DNA from: a virus | Strand: one strand, 5' to 3' | Length of the DNA: 46,197 nt | Virus record (IMG/VR): IMGVR_UViG_3300043122_000117 | Span: 1 to 46,197 of that record | Part shown: positions 25,613-32,460 of the stretch, in pieces | Numbering within the stretch: position 1 is the stretch's first letter | Layout: each line of letters begins with the position of its first letter | The notes under the pieces: model-generated | The model's input: the letters and a program-made list of their open reading frames with translations, nothing else | Told to the model about the DNA's origin: nothing | The model's database searches: none | Program-made: the position numbers and the translations under genes

Positions 25613-25648
25613 TTTATCAGGATAGAAGGTATGGTTCCACATACGTTA
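25547..25648 (-). repeat. 102-bp exact repeat at the leftward-array end
   Basis: This stretch is identical to 40296-40397 on the opposite strand. Identity begins at the TAAC of the last array core and ends at GAAGATT in the RHH-like gene, then similarity drops to roughly three quarters. The abrupt left edge at the core fits a recombination boundary. Confidence 0.85.
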
Positions 25649-25909
25649 GCAATCAGTTTGCTGTTCACAAATGATGCCTCCGCAGTGTTTACATTTACTG
25701 CCATAAAACACAATATCGATGTGCTTGCAACAGCAAACCGCCACTTCGTTACACTCGTTATTGCTAACAAAGTGCATATTTAAAAGTTTTATTACGTCAT
25801 CAATGGCTTGATTGTATCCATAGTACTTTGCTAACTCTATGTCTCTTGCGTCTCCATCTGGTAGTTTACCAATGTAAATGCGTCTTAATCCTTCAATTTT
25901 TTTAATCAT
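25646..25909 (-). CDS. Modular small protein with C-terminal Cys-rich module, 87 residues
   Basis: The N-terminal part (about 45 residues) starts IKKIEGLRRIYIGKLPDG. At residue 48 the sequence reads HFVSNNE, where the GTTAGC core is encoded. The C-terminal module is Cys-rich (VCCCKH...CKHCGG...CEQQTDC), a likely zinc-binding fold. The end QTDC is shared with genes at 35409 and 35810. The stop is part of the downstream GCTAAC core. Confidence 0.65.
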   Translation of the reverse strand: MIKKIEGLRRIYIGKLPDGDARDIELAKYYGYNQAIDDVIKLLNMHFVSNNECNEVAVCCCKHIDIVFYGSKCKHCGGIICEQQTDC

Positions 25910-25961
25910 TATTTATATTTTAAATTCCACAAAACTTCAAAACATGCACAAACCGTTAGGC
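25763..25961 (-). repeat. Arm pair enclosing the N-terminal part of the 25646-25909 gene
   Basis: The upstream arm (25961-25935, AACGGTTTGTGCATGTTT) pairs with the downstream arm (25786-25763, ending GTTAGC). They match over GTGCAT and TTT, with the upstream arm carrying G where the other has T (G:T pair). Confidence 0.65.
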
Positions 25962-25974
25962 ACAATAAAAATTA

Positions 25975-26187
25975 CTACCTAACAGCCAACATTGCATCAG
26001 CAAACATATATCTTACAATGGCTTGATATTTCATAGCCCATTCAATTTGAACCAGTGGATCATCACTCCATTCAAGCCCGTACTTTTCGTTTATTAATGC
26101 CATTGTTTTTTCATCGTTAATGGTTGGCAATGTTGTATCTCTCATGCTCATTGCAATTTCGTCTCTTAATGTTTTTTCGTTTTTCAT
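25975..26187 (-). CDS. Hypothetical protein, 70 residues
   Basis: The protein starts KNEKTLRDEIAMSMRDTTLP and has an acidic helical body. It lies as a complete gene between the GTT core at 26213-26211 and the AACGG core at 25957-25953, unlike neighbours whose cores are intragenic. No family was recognised. Confidence 0.6.
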   Translation of the reverse strand: MKNEKTLRDEIAMSMRDTTLPTINDEKTMALINEKYGLEWSDDPLVQIEWAMKYQAIVRYMFADAMLAVR

Positions 26188-26206
26188 ATCCGTAATTTTT
26201 ACAGAT

Positions 26207-26320
26207 GTCTAACATTTTGTATATGACATTGTGTTAAGCATCTAAGTTAATATTTATGTTATTTAATCATTTGTTTTTTAATCAAGCGTAGCATTCAACG
26301 CCACATACAAGTTACCGTTG
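26207..26320 (-). repeat. Compact arm pair without a gene between arms
   Basis: The upstream arm (26320-26292, AACGGTAACTTGTATGTGG) pairs with the downstream arm (26239-26207, ending GTTAGAC). There are G:T pairs at three positions. The arms are about 50 bases apart, so this site has the size of a classical attC. The region 26188-26524 has no other convincing gene. Confidence 0.7.
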
Positions 26321-26427
26321 TATTTCATTGCCTCCTACCGTCGGCTATGGCTCCATGCCGCTAATTTTAAAACAGGAAATTTTAAAATCAGATTCCGACA
26401 TTCCCGCCATACCATGAAATACAACGG
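26315..26427 (-). other. Gene-less hairpin element, copy 2
   Basis: The 113-bp element is bounded by inverted CCGTTGTATTTCA (26315-26327) and TGAAATACAACGG (26415-26427). Inside it shares CTCCATG, TCAGATTC and GACATTCCCG with copy 1 at 27908-28088. The two internal arms can fold into one long hairpin. It replaces a coding C-terminal module. Confidence 0.6.
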
Positions 26428-26475
26428 CTCGTGTAAACTTGAAAAGGTGTATAAGTAAACCGGAGGCAACGCAAA

Positions 26476-26758
26476 CACAACAAAGTGTAAACGTAATTTA
26501 ACGCCTGTGGCTTTCTGTCTCTTTTCAACTTCCTGTATTGTTCCCATCCTTAAAAAATAAATTAGGCCTGTACAGAACTATCAATAACAATGTGGTTGCA
26601 ATTATGCTCGCAACTGCATTAATCCAATTGGGGGTTATGTCCCAGCCAAAAGCTACTTCGTAAAAGAATATTATTAAAAAGCCAATTATCCATCTCATAA
26701 CATTTATTTTTTAATTATTCCACAATTCAGAAACTCCGTTTACACGAGCCGTTAGCGG
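26476..26758 (-). repeat. Arm pair enclosing the 57-residue membrane gene
   Basis: The upstream arm (26758-26728, AACGGCTCGTGTAAACGG) pairs with the downstream arm (26499-26476, ending GTTGTG). Identity covers GTGTAAACG and TTT. An inverted copy of the upstream arm also precedes the gene-less element at 26421-26436. Confidence 0.7.
26525..26698 (-). CDS. Small membrane protein, 57 residues
   Basis: The frame encodes two hydrophobic segments (residues about 3-17 and 30-43) separated by FGWDITPNWINA, and ends in a polar tail. No family was recognised. It lies between arms of the same attC-like pair, so it would move as one cassette. The frame is complete and has an AT-rich leader before the ATG. 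Confidence 0.6.
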   Translation of the reverse strand: MRWIIGFLIIFFYEVAFGWDITPNWINAVASIIATTLLLIVLYRPNLFFKDGNNTGS

Positions 26759-26826
26759 TAAGCTGAAAAAATATAATTAGTTTTCTGCTTAACTTGTGGC
26801 TGCATCGCTTTTAACGAAACAGCCAA

Positions 26827-27182
26827 CCGCTAACAAAGTGCAAAAACAATAAAATTTATTACTGTAATCGCTTAATTTCGCCTTCGTAAAAGTAAATGCC
26901 GTTAATTTTGTATGCCTTTACTGTCCCGCCACCTTTCTTTCCTCCAAACCGTCCTTCACTTGTGTAAACTGCTGCGGTAATTATTCCGCTTGTTGTCTTT
27001 CTGTGCCTTTTCCTGCAAATTACATTCTGTCCGATACTGTATTTGTGTTTAAATACTTTCTGCATTTTAGCGGTGGCTACTTTCGTGGGTTCATAAACGT
27101 GTCTTACATATTCAGAACCGTAGTAATTACCTGTGTATTCCATATCCATAAATTTTAAAGATTCTTGCACAAACCGTTAGCG
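26827..27182 (-). repeat. Arm pair enclosing the SH3-like small gene
   Basis: The upstream arm (27182-27160, AACGGTTTGTGCAAG) pairs with the downstream arm (26847-26827, ending GTTAGCGG). The whole gene lies between them, and the stop at 26859 is just before the GTT core. Confidence 0.65.
26859..27149 (-). CDS. Hypothetical basic protein, 96 residues
   Basis: The product begins DMEYTGNYYGSEYVRHVYEP and contains CRKRHRKTTSGIITAAVYTS and a Gly/Lys-rich loop (FGGKKGGGTVKAYKING), which suggests a small SH3-like beta fold. The ATG at 27149 is preferred over one at 27170, which lies inside the arm repeat. No family was recognised. Confidence 0.6.
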   Translation of the reverse strand: MDMEYTGNYYGSEYVRHVYEPTKVATAKMQKVFKHKYSIGQNVICRKRHRKTTSGIITAAVYTSEGRFGGKKGGGTVKAYKINGIYFYEGEIKRLQ

Positions 27183-27188
27183 GTAATG

Positions 27189-27524
27189 CTATTCTACATT
27201 TATGGTAAGTGTAACAATACCGTAACCACAGGCAATTTTGCTTTGATATTCTAACTTTTTATTGTTGTCTGAATCTTCGTATAGTTTCTTTAATAATTGC
27301 TGTATAAGCTCATTCTTGGAAGCACTACCGCTAACATTTTGTAAAGGTAATGCCGCTGTAGCTTCGTGCGAACTGTCAGCCAACGCTCGTTCGGAATTAA
27401 CTAAGTCATTTAGTTTTTGTTCCAATTCTTTTTCTACTCTATCAAGTTCTTGGTCGTCTGCACAAATCCAATGTGTACAGGTTTCTTTAATAATCGTATG
27501 TACTAATTCTTTAACATTTGCCAT
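27189..27524 (-). CDS. Modular small protein, 111 residues
   Basis: The N-terminal half (helical, Glu/Leu-rich) runs to LQNVSGSAS, where the GTTAGC core is encoded in frame. The C-terminal half is KNELIQQLLKKLYEDSDNN... ending GIVTLTINVE. The 19 bases after the core are identical to those after the core in the unrelated 38239-38634 gene. The start context AGCGATGG recurs in other cassette genes. Confidence 0.65.
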   Translation of the reverse strand: MANVKELVHTIIKETCTHWICADDQELDRVEKELEQKLNDLVNSERALADSSHEATAALPLQNVSGSASKNELIQQLLKKLYEDSDNNKKLEYQSKIACGYGIVTLTINVE

Positions 27525-27610
27525 CGCTATAATTTTTGAAAGTTATTTACTCGTATCAACCGTGTGCCAGTTTGGGTGGCGGCACATACCCTTACAATTT
27601 ACCGTTAGCC
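27328..27610 (-). repeat. Arm pair enclosing the N-terminal part of the 27189-27524 gene
   Basis: The upstream arm (27610-27578, AACGGTAAATTGTAAGGG) pairs with the downstream arm (27358-27328, ending GTTAGCGG). They share TGTAA, GGTA and GCCGC. Confidence 0.7.
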
Positions 27611-27865
27611 ACAATTGGCTTTTAAATAAATGTCTACAACAGCTTCAGCATCATCCATTTCGTTAAATCCAATTTCCTGCATTTCTTTAGCAAAAGCCAA
27701 CAGTTCACTTCGTTGGCTAACAATATGCAAATCCAAATTTTTAACTTTGTTAGCATATAATTCCGCAAATTCTATCATGTATTCCCAGTTGTAAAAATGA
27801 CATTCCACAGGCCACTTCATACCCTTACTTTTGCTAAATTTTTGTAATTCATCTTTTGTGTTCAT
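27605..27865 (-). CDS. Modular small protein, 86 residues
   Basis: The N-terminal part is KDELQKFSKSKGMKWPVECH and the core is encoded at HIVSQRS (GTTAGC read as Val-Ser). The C-terminal part is acidic-helical and ends KANCG, with its stop in the GCTAACGG core of the next junction. No family was recognised. Confidence 0.6.
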   Translation of the reverse strand: MNTKDELQKFSKSKGMKWPVECHFYNWEYMIEFAELYANKVKNLDLHIVSQRSELLAFAKEMQEIGFNEMDDAEAVVDIYLKANCG

Positions 27866-27918
27866 AATATTAGTTTTTAAACGTTAAAAATCAGCACTTG
27901 CATTCGACCGTTATAATC
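27715..27918 (-). repeat. Arm pair enclosing the N-terminal part of the 27605-27865 gene
   Basis: The upstream arm (27918-27882, AACGGTCGAATGCAAGTG) pairs with the downstream arm (27745-27715, ending GTTAGCC). They share ATGCAA and ATTTTTAAC. The upstream arm is also the end of the gene-less element copy 1. Confidence 0.75.
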
Positions 27919-28088
27919 AACTACCTCCGCTGCGCTCCGGTCATTTCTCCATGTCACTAAATTTAGACGAAACGCCACCATAATAAACTAATTATCAATC
28001 ACATTAAAATCAGGTATGTCTAAATAACTTATCTAATAATGTCTAAATTCAGATTCTGACATTCCCGAAATACCGTTGATTATAACGG
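27908..28088 (-). other. Gene-less hairpin element, copy 1
   Basis: The 181-bp element is bounded by a perfect 14-bp inverted repeat (CCGTTATAATCAAC at 27908-27921 and its complement at 28075-28088). Inside, GACATTCCCG and TCAGATTC, and CTCCATG-CACTAAATTTAGAC, are shared with copy 2. They can form a hairpin of about 20 bp. No open frame of interest is present. Confidence 0.6.
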
Positions 28089-28138
28089 TGCCGTGCCAAC
28101 TTAAAACTGCTTTCTACCTGACCGCTACGGTAGCAAAT

Positions 28139-28423
28139 CATAACAAAGTGCAAACGTAATTGCAGGGCAAGCATAATTGAGACGTTTTAAGTTACCTGCT
28201 TGTTCCCAGCCTTTAACTGAAATAATTCAGCATTTAAGATAATTACCTTTTCTTCGGCATTATACACTCGGTCATCAAGTAAATAGATACTTATTCTGCA
28301 ACTCTTTAATTGCTCCTCTAAGTCAGTAATTCTTTGTTTTAGTTTTTTATTAAACATGATAAAATTATTTTAGTTAAATTCTTACACAATCAGGCAACTA
28401 CGTTTGCACGGCACCGTTGGCGG
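28139..28423 (-). repeat. Arm pair enclosing the 56-residue coiled-coil gene
   Basis: The upstream arm (28423-28391, AACGGTGCCGTGCAAACG) pairs with the downstream arm (28167-28139, ending GTTATG). GTGCAAACGTA is shared. An inverted copy of the upstream arm occurs at 28084-28100, before the gene-less element. Confidence 0.75.
28187..28357 (-). CDS. Small coiled-coil protein, 56 residues
   Basis: The frame runs from the ATG at 28357 to TAA at 28187. The product begins FNKKLKQRITDLEEQLKSC and is a single helix rich in Leu, Glu and Lys with heptad-like spacing. It lies whole between the arms of one pair. No family was recognised. Confidence 0.55.
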   Translation of the reverse strand: MFNKKLKQRITDLEEQLKSCRISIYLLDDRVYNAEEKVIILNAELFQLKAGNKQVT

Positions 28424-28428
28424 TAATA

Positions 28429-28692
28429 TTAAAAATGAACATCATCATAAAACCATTCCATAAAGAACTCTAATTCAGGTCTTGTATCTTCTGGTAATTT
28501 ATTCCAAATAAAAAAAGCCCTATCACTTGTGAAAGATTTTGTTTTAAATTCTTCAAATTCTTCTTTTGATAATTTTAGCCTTGTTTTTTCATAAGCAATT
28601 AGCGGAACATTAAAAAAAATACTACCGCCAACATCGGCTATATGTAATGCCTTATCTGTGCTTAATTCATTGTTTTGTGTTTCTTTGCTCAT
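28429..28692 (-). CDS. Modular small protein, 87 residues
   Basis: The N-terminal part is SKETQNNELSTDKALHIAD. The core GTTGGC follows in frame (DVGGS, Val-Gly). The C-terminal part (KLSKEEFEEFKTKS..., DVHF end) is acidic and helical. No family was recognised. Confidence 0.6.
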   Translation of the reverse strand: MSKETQNNELSTDKALHIADVGGSIFFNVPLIAYEKTRLKLSKEEFEEFKTKSFTSDRAFFIWNKLPEDTRPELEFFMEWFYDDVHF

Positions 28693-28758
28693 TTTATTTT
28701 TAATTTAAAAGTTAGTGTATGTTTATACGGCACTACACATAGCCGTGATACGTTAGGC
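28626..28758 (-). repeat. Arm pair enclosing the N-terminal part of the 28429-28692 gene
   Basis: The upstream arm (28758-28725, AACGTATCACGGCTATGTG) pairs with the downstream arm (28655-28626, ending GTTGGCGG). CGGCTAT, TGTA and TGCC are shared, with G:T pairs at the differing positions. Confidence 0.8.
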
Positions 28759-28868
28759 ACAAGCGTAGGAAATGCAGTACATTTAATTAAGTTTCGTGCA
28801 GTTATTTAATTTATTTGTTTCAATCTAAGTCAGTTTTAAACGTTTGTTATACTAAACGTTGTAGTGCA

Positions 28869-29234
28869 TTAGCCCACGCACACATTGCCAGTAATTTCAT
28901 ATGAAAATCCTGCAAGTTCATCCGAAAGCAAATCGCCACTACTTTTATTTTGCTTATAGCTATTATCAAGCAACCAAGCCCCTATTTTAGAATCCCAAAA
29001 CACTTGCATCTTACTTTGAACTAAACCTTCGTCTGTTTCAGTCCAGTCGCTAAGTATATCCCCTTCGTATATTTCAATGCCGTGTTTATCGCACAATCCA
29101 GTAAACTGCTGTACGGTTACATGGTCAAGGCTAATAAGTTTATTTAGGTTCTTAAATCTCTGTATGTCCGCCCACAACATCATTTTTTTGCTTTCTTTAT
29201 TCCAAGCTCTAAATTTAAGTCGGTTATTTCCCAT
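28869..29234 (-). CDS. YopX-family protein
   Basis: The 121-residue protein has the YopX pattern: KFRAWNKESKKMM at the N-terminus, then the near-invariant QFTGLCDKHGIEIYEGDIL in the middle, and a C-terminal ITGNVCVG. YopX proteins are common in phages of Firmicutes and Bacteroidetes; their function is unknown. The whole gene lies between copies of GTTGTAGTGC (28858-28867) and its complement (29246-29255), as one cassette. Confidence 0.85.
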   Translation of the reverse strand: MGNNRLKFRAWNKESKKMMLWADIQRFKNLNKLISLDHVTVQQFTGLCDKHGIEIYEGDILSDWTETDEGLVQSKMQVFWDSKIGAWLLDNSYKQNKSSGDLLSDELAGFSYEITGNVCVG

Positions 29235-29245
29235 CGCTTAAAAAC

Positions 29246-29285
29246 GCACTACAACAATTTATATAAGTAATAGCCGTTGTAGTGC
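29246..29285 (-). repeat. Compact palindromic core at the start of the leftward array
   Basis: GCACTACAAC (29246-29255) and GTTGTAGTGC (29276-29285) form a perfect 10-bp inverted repeat separated by 20 bases. A third copy at 28858-28867 closes the YopX cassette. This is the shortest arm pair in the arrays. Confidence 0.7.
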
Positions 29286-29371
29286 AATTATTAGGGCTAT
29301 TTACTTTGTTCAACATTTGTGTTTATTTGTAAGTTTGTGATTCAAATCGGCTACTACTCATATAGTAACCA

Positions 29372-30046
29372 TTATTTCTTATTTTTTGCAAAAGTTCTAA
29401 GCGTACCTAAGACTGTTGTATTTTTAGATTTAGTATTTTTCATTAACCACGTTTCCATGTCAACCAATAATTCAGATATTAGCTTCCCTGAGTCATTTTT
29501 TATTTTATCTACTGATTTCATTTGATTAAATGAAACCTGTTCTTTCATCGCCAATACAGTATTTAGTTTTCTATCGAGAAGGTTTTTACCAAAAAGTATT
29601 TCAATAAACATCTTGTATTTCGGATCGTTATTTGATAGTTTTAATTGTTCATCGTAAAATTGATTATAGATATAAACAGGCTTTTCCTGTATATATTCTT
29701 CTTTATCTATTCCACTATCAATATCATTATCGGCTTTTTTGGGTTTCTTTGGGTTTCCATTTAACCCAGTTGGTTTTTTGGGTTTCTTTGGTCTTCCTCC
29801 TTTCAATCCGTTTATTTTGTTGCGTTCCACTATATTTTTGTATTTTTTCAAATCCCTTTTTAGTGATTGTTTTATGGGTTCAAATGCAATTTGTAATACA
29901 AAATCGATGCTTTCCAAGTCTGGATTTTCGTCATTTACATATGACAAAATCAACTTAAATAATTCTCCTGCCTTATCATTTGGCAACTTTTTCACCATTG
30001 GCATTATGTCACGATACAGCAGAAATGATGGTTTATTTTCTGCCAT
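29372..30046 (-). CDS. DUF6291-like phage replication protein
   Basis: The 224-residue protein begins KPSFLLYRDIMPMVKKLPND, with FKLILSYVNDENP and IAFEPIKQSLKRDLKKY following. That is the pattern of DUF6291 proteins, encoded near replication genes of Bacteroidetes phages. A Lys/Pro-rich linker (GGRPKKPKKPTG) precedes the C-terminal part. Replication or primosome function is inferred from gene neighbours. It lies just upstream of the leftward array. Confidence 0.7.
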   Translation of the reverse strand: MAENKPSFLLYRDIMPMVKKLPNDKAGELFKLILSYVNDENPDLESIDFVLQIAFEPIKQSLKRDLKKYKNIVERNKINGLKGGRPKKPKKPTGLNGNPKKPKKADNDIDSGIDKEEYIQEKPVYIYNQFYDEQLKLSNNDPKYKMFIEILFGKNLLDRKLNTVLAMKEQVSFNQMKSVDKIKNDSGKLISELLVDMETWLMKNTKSKNTTVLGTLRTFAKNKK

Positions 30047-30048
30047 AA

Positions 30049-30258
30049 CTAACTATTTGTAATTTGTGAAATTTGATTTTTAAGGTGTTTCGAAAGCCTT
30101 ATTGCAGATTGTTTATCAAGACATATATAAGATTCTTGCATTATGTCTGGTATATAAACAGAAATAAATATTTCACCCTCCCCGTTTTCAAACAATTCCA
30201 ACTCGTGATTATTTGTTTCACTTCTTTCTGTCCCCTTAAATAGAATGTGTACCGCCAT
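30049..30258 (-). CDS. Hypothetical protein, 69 residues
   Basis: The small protein begins AVHILFKGTERSETNNHE and has an acidic beta-rich middle and helical end. No family was recognised. Its stop is 3 bases from the next gene, so both are likely co-transcribed. Confidence 0.55.
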   Translation of the reverse strand: MAVHILFKGTERSETNNHELELFENGEGEIFISVYIPDIMQESYICLDKQSAIRLSKHLKNQISQITNS

Positions 30259-30281
30259 AATAATTTTATTTAAAAATTAAT

Positions 30282-30336
30282 AAAAAAAATCCGTAGATGG
30301 TTTCGGGCTTGCACTCCCTCCACCAAATACGGATTT
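30282..30336 (-). terminator. Rho-independent terminator
   Basis: On the minus strand AAATCCGTA (30336-30328) pairs with TACGGATTT (30295-30287) around a 32-base loop, and a T8 run follows (30289-30282). It lies between the deoxyribosyltransferase-like gene and the DUF6291 operon. The loop is GC-rich and may hold extra structure. Confidence 0.65.
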
Positions 30337-30400
30337 AAAATTTCTTTATGTTTGTCATTCTGTTGTGCAAGTCAAACGACATCACAAATATAAAAATAAA

Positions 30401-30754
30401 TTAAATATAACCAATCATAAGCGGCTCTTTTTCTATGCCAAAATGCTGGTTCAGTTCGTCAATTGAATAAACTACTGGGATATTCAACTCATTAGCTCTT
30501 TTTTCTTCCATGTCTGCACCTTTGCTTGTTCCGGGCAATCTTAACACAATGTCACAGGTTGCCAACCATTCTAAATCAAGAAACATCCACGTTTGATATG
30601 GTCTAGGATAAAGCATGTGCTGGAAGTGCATTAAAAGTGGAGAAAATGGCACATAACCTAATCCAATTAAAGTATTAGATGTTTGCATTTGCTTTCTTAC
30701 GTTCAACGCCTGATCTCCTACAGTATAAGGACTTGCTATATAAACTTTATACAT
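30401..30754 (-). CDS. DUF4406/nucleoside deoxyribosyltransferase-like protein
   Basis: The 117-residue protein has YIASPYTVGD at the N-terminus, GLGYVPFSPLLMHF in the middle and then LPGTSKGADMEEKRA. This matches DUF4406 and nucleoside 2-deoxyribosyltransferase-like folds, which act on nucleotides. The catalytic Glu region may lie in ADMEEK. A role in nucleotide metabolism or base modification is inferred. Confidence 0.8.
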   Translation of the reverse strand: MYKVYIASPYTVGDQALNVRKQMQTSNTLIGLGYVPFSPLLMHFQHMLYPRPYQTWMFLDLEWLATCDIVLRLPGTSKGADMEEKRANELNIPVVYSIDELNQHFGIEKEPLMIGYI

Positions 30755-30777
30755 GGGTTAGATTGAAGTTAATTAGC

Positions 30778-30802
30778 AAAAAAGCCCGACAAGTGCCGGG
30801 CT
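30778..30802 (-). terminator. Rho-independent terminator
   Basis: AGCCCG (30783-30788) pairs with CGGGCT (30797-30802). On the minus strand the hairpin is followed by T6. It ends the HNH/DnaA-like/recombination operon before the deoxyribosyltransferase-like gene. Confidence 0.75.
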
Positions 30803-30860
30803 AAAACCTATACGATGAAAAACAAAACCCTCTGGTTGTGTAGTGACACAAAGATAATAA

Positions 30861-31235
30861 TTAATCGTGAATAGCAATTTCATTCTTTAATGATTTTAAG
30901 AGCAATTCCTTTTCAAACTTTGAATATTTAATTGTCATATGAGCCTTTATTTTTAGTGTGTTCATAAATTCGGCTCCTTTTCTATCGTATAACCATTCGG
31001 TAAATTCTGTGGGCGATTTGTGGGCACAAAAACTTCCGAATGTATGATGGGCTACACAAAGACAAATCCCATTATCAGGGTTCCATCTTACTGATCTATT
31101 TGACCTTGAATAGATATGATGCGAATTTAATGTTGTTGTTTTTCCACAAACTTCACATGACATTCCAGCCCGTAGCTTTACCAATCTGCTCCATGCCTCA
31201 TCTAACTTACCGTCAACTCCTTTTAATTTTTTCAT
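30861..31235 (-). CDS. HNH endonuclease
   Basis: The 124-residue protein has CEVCGK near residue 27, SHHIYSRSNRSVRW near residue 43 and NGICLCVAHH near residue 56, which form an HNH-type metal and catalytic site. It resembles NinG- and McrA-like phage nucleases used in recombination or packaging. Its start overlaps the DnaA-like gene by ATGA, so the two are co-translated. Confidence 0.8.
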   Translation of the reverse strand: MKKLKGVDGKLDEAWSRLVKLRAGMSCEVCGKTTTLNSHHIYSRSNRSVRWNPDNGICLCVAHHTFGSFCAHKSPTEFTEWLYDRKGAEFMNTLKIKAHMTIKYSKFEKELLLKSLKNEIAIHD

Positions 31236-31651
31236 AGTTTATTATATTCCTTATATGTAAACTCGGACAGCCCCAAACTTCTGTGAAGCTCATTTATCTT
31301 CATTAAAAATAATTCTTTGTTTTTCTGTCTCCATCCGTTCAGAAAAGGGCTTGAATTTCCTTTTAGCGTATGAATTATAGTAGCCCTGTCTTTATTAAAC
31401 TTCTTAGCAATATCGCTGTGAGTATATGGAGTTGTAGAATATATGTAATGAATTGCAAGCCACCTTGAATTTACTATTCTGTCATTGCCTCGAATTGGTT
31501 TAATTATGTCATTAGCATCCACCTTGTTTATTCTAGCTGCTATTTTCAATACAACATTAAATGATAATCTATCTTGGTTGATAGCCTTATCAATTTCAAT
31601 AACCATCATCCCATTATCTTCACACATTTTTATAGCTTCTTTAAGTTCCAT
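31232..31651 (-). CDS. DnaA domain IV-like DNA-binding protein
   Basis: The 139-residue protein has SRWLAIHYIYSTTPYTHSD and IAKKFNKDRATIIHTLK, the helix-turn-helix signature of DnaA domain IV (Arg-rich helix then AxxxxHDHxTV-like helix). There is no AAA domain, so it cannot be an initiator on its own. It may bind DnaA-box-like sites at the phage origin, or regulate host DnaA. Confidence 0.75.
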   Translation of the reverse strand: MELKEAIKMCEDNGMMVIEIDKAINQDRLSFNVVLKIAARINKVDANDIIKPIRGNDRIVNSRWLAIHYIYSTTPYTHSDIAKKFNKDRATIIHTLKGNSSPFLNGWRQKNKELFLMKINELHRSLGLSEFTYKEYNKL

Positions 31652-31652
31652 A

Positions 31653-31802
31653 TTAATCTATTTTATCGTCTCCGCTTTGTTTTAAAAGGTGCTTCTTTAA
31701 CCTTTTACATTCTTCGCCAGTTTTTACAACTATTATTAATTGCCTATCTTTATTTATTCTGACTTCGTCAATACTGTCATGTTTTATTGTTACTTGTTTC
31801 AT
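31653..31802 (-). CDS. Hypothetical protein, 49 residues
   Basis: The ATG at 31802 overlaps the upstream stop by ATGA, which is preferred over the open extension to 31853.  The product begins KQVTIKHDSIDEVRINKDRQ and is basic. No family was recognised. Confidence 0.55.
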   Translation of the reverse strand: MKQVTIKHDSIDEVRINKDRQLIIVVKTGEECKRLKKHLLKQSGDDKID

Positions 31803-31996
31803 TTCAATATCTCTTTTATTTGTTTCAATTGTGCGTCCGATCCTTCTCCCCAAAACATATCACAACTACCGCCGCCATCATTAAACAGAAACGGAGAAGT
31901 AACAAGATATGATTGGGATATTGAAGGCTTTAAAGTGTATCTTTTACACTTATCCCTTATAGGGCAATAATCGCCTTTGCATTTTGTTATATCCAT
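31799..31996 (-). CDS. Cys-containing small protein, 65 residues
   Basis: The product has CKGDYCPIRDKCKRY near the N-terminus and a later CDMFW, so four Cys in a pattern that might bind metal. No family was recognised. It lies between the NinB-like gene and the 49-residue gene, overlapping both by a few bases. Confidence 0.6.
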   Translation of the reverse strand: MDITKCKGDYCPIRDKCKRYTLKPSISQSYLVTSPFLFNDGGGSCDMFWGEGSDAQLKQIKEILK

Positions 31997-32427
31997 TGTT
32001 TATTTTTGTCAATTTCGTTTTGAATATAGTCTAAAAATTGTTGTTCGTTTGCTTCTGGTAATCTAATCCCAGTATGTTTAACGCTCCAATTTTTAAACCT
32101 ATCAATCGCATCTGTCAGTTCTTTAGTACTTAATTCTGCTGAACTTCGCCAATCTTCTCTAATTTTTCCAGACTTTGGATTTTTTCGCTCAGTCTTAAAT
32201 AAATCAGAATTTACTTTCTTCTTAAATATATCCTGTTTAATAAATTCTAAAGTTTCTCCGACTTCCAATGCAAAGAAAGACAACAGCAGGTGCAAATAAG
32301 CGTTTTGTGGCGTTGTTCTTTTACCTCTTAACTCTTTTACCTCAATCCTTTTGTTCTTTGAAATAAGCCAATCTAAGCGATCTTTTGCCTGTTGTCTTTC
32401 TATCTCGTTTACTAAATTGTAAATCAT
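31987..32427 (-). CDS. NinB-like recombination protein (tentative)
   Basis: The 146-residue protein has KRTTPQNAYLHLLLSFFALE near residue 37, a pattern known from NinB/Orf-type phage recombination proteins (xTxxQNxYLHxxL). It is in the same operon as ERF and the DUF3127 protein. NinB proteins help load recombinases onto SSB-coated DNA; the call here is moderate. Confidence 0.5.
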   Translation of the reverse strand: MIYNLVNEIERQQAKDRLDWLISKNKRIEVKELRGKRTTPQNAYLHLLLSFFALEVGETLEFIKQDIFKKKVNSDLFKTERKNPKSGKIREDWRSSAELSTKELTDAIDRFKNWSVKHTGIRLPEANEQQFLDYIQNEIDKNKQWI

Positions 32428-32460
32428 CGTTTACCGTTTAATAATATCCAACCGTCATTC

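Larger units (their letters stand above)
25641..29285 (-). repeat. Leftward cassette array with attC-like inverted arms
   Basis: The region holds nine arm pairs and nine small genes plus two gene-less hairpin elements, all in the minus orientation. Each pair has an upstream arm starting with an AACGG-type core and a downstream arm ending with a GTT core. The arms are complementary over 20-35 nt. The fixed end is the 102-bp repeat beside the RHH-like gene. Confidence 0.7.

Noticed and set aside
26335-26547. 70-codon frame on the minus strand
   Set aside because: Its first part includes an array core, but the rest reads through the gene-less hairpin element copy 2, so it is likely spurious or a gene with a replaced end.
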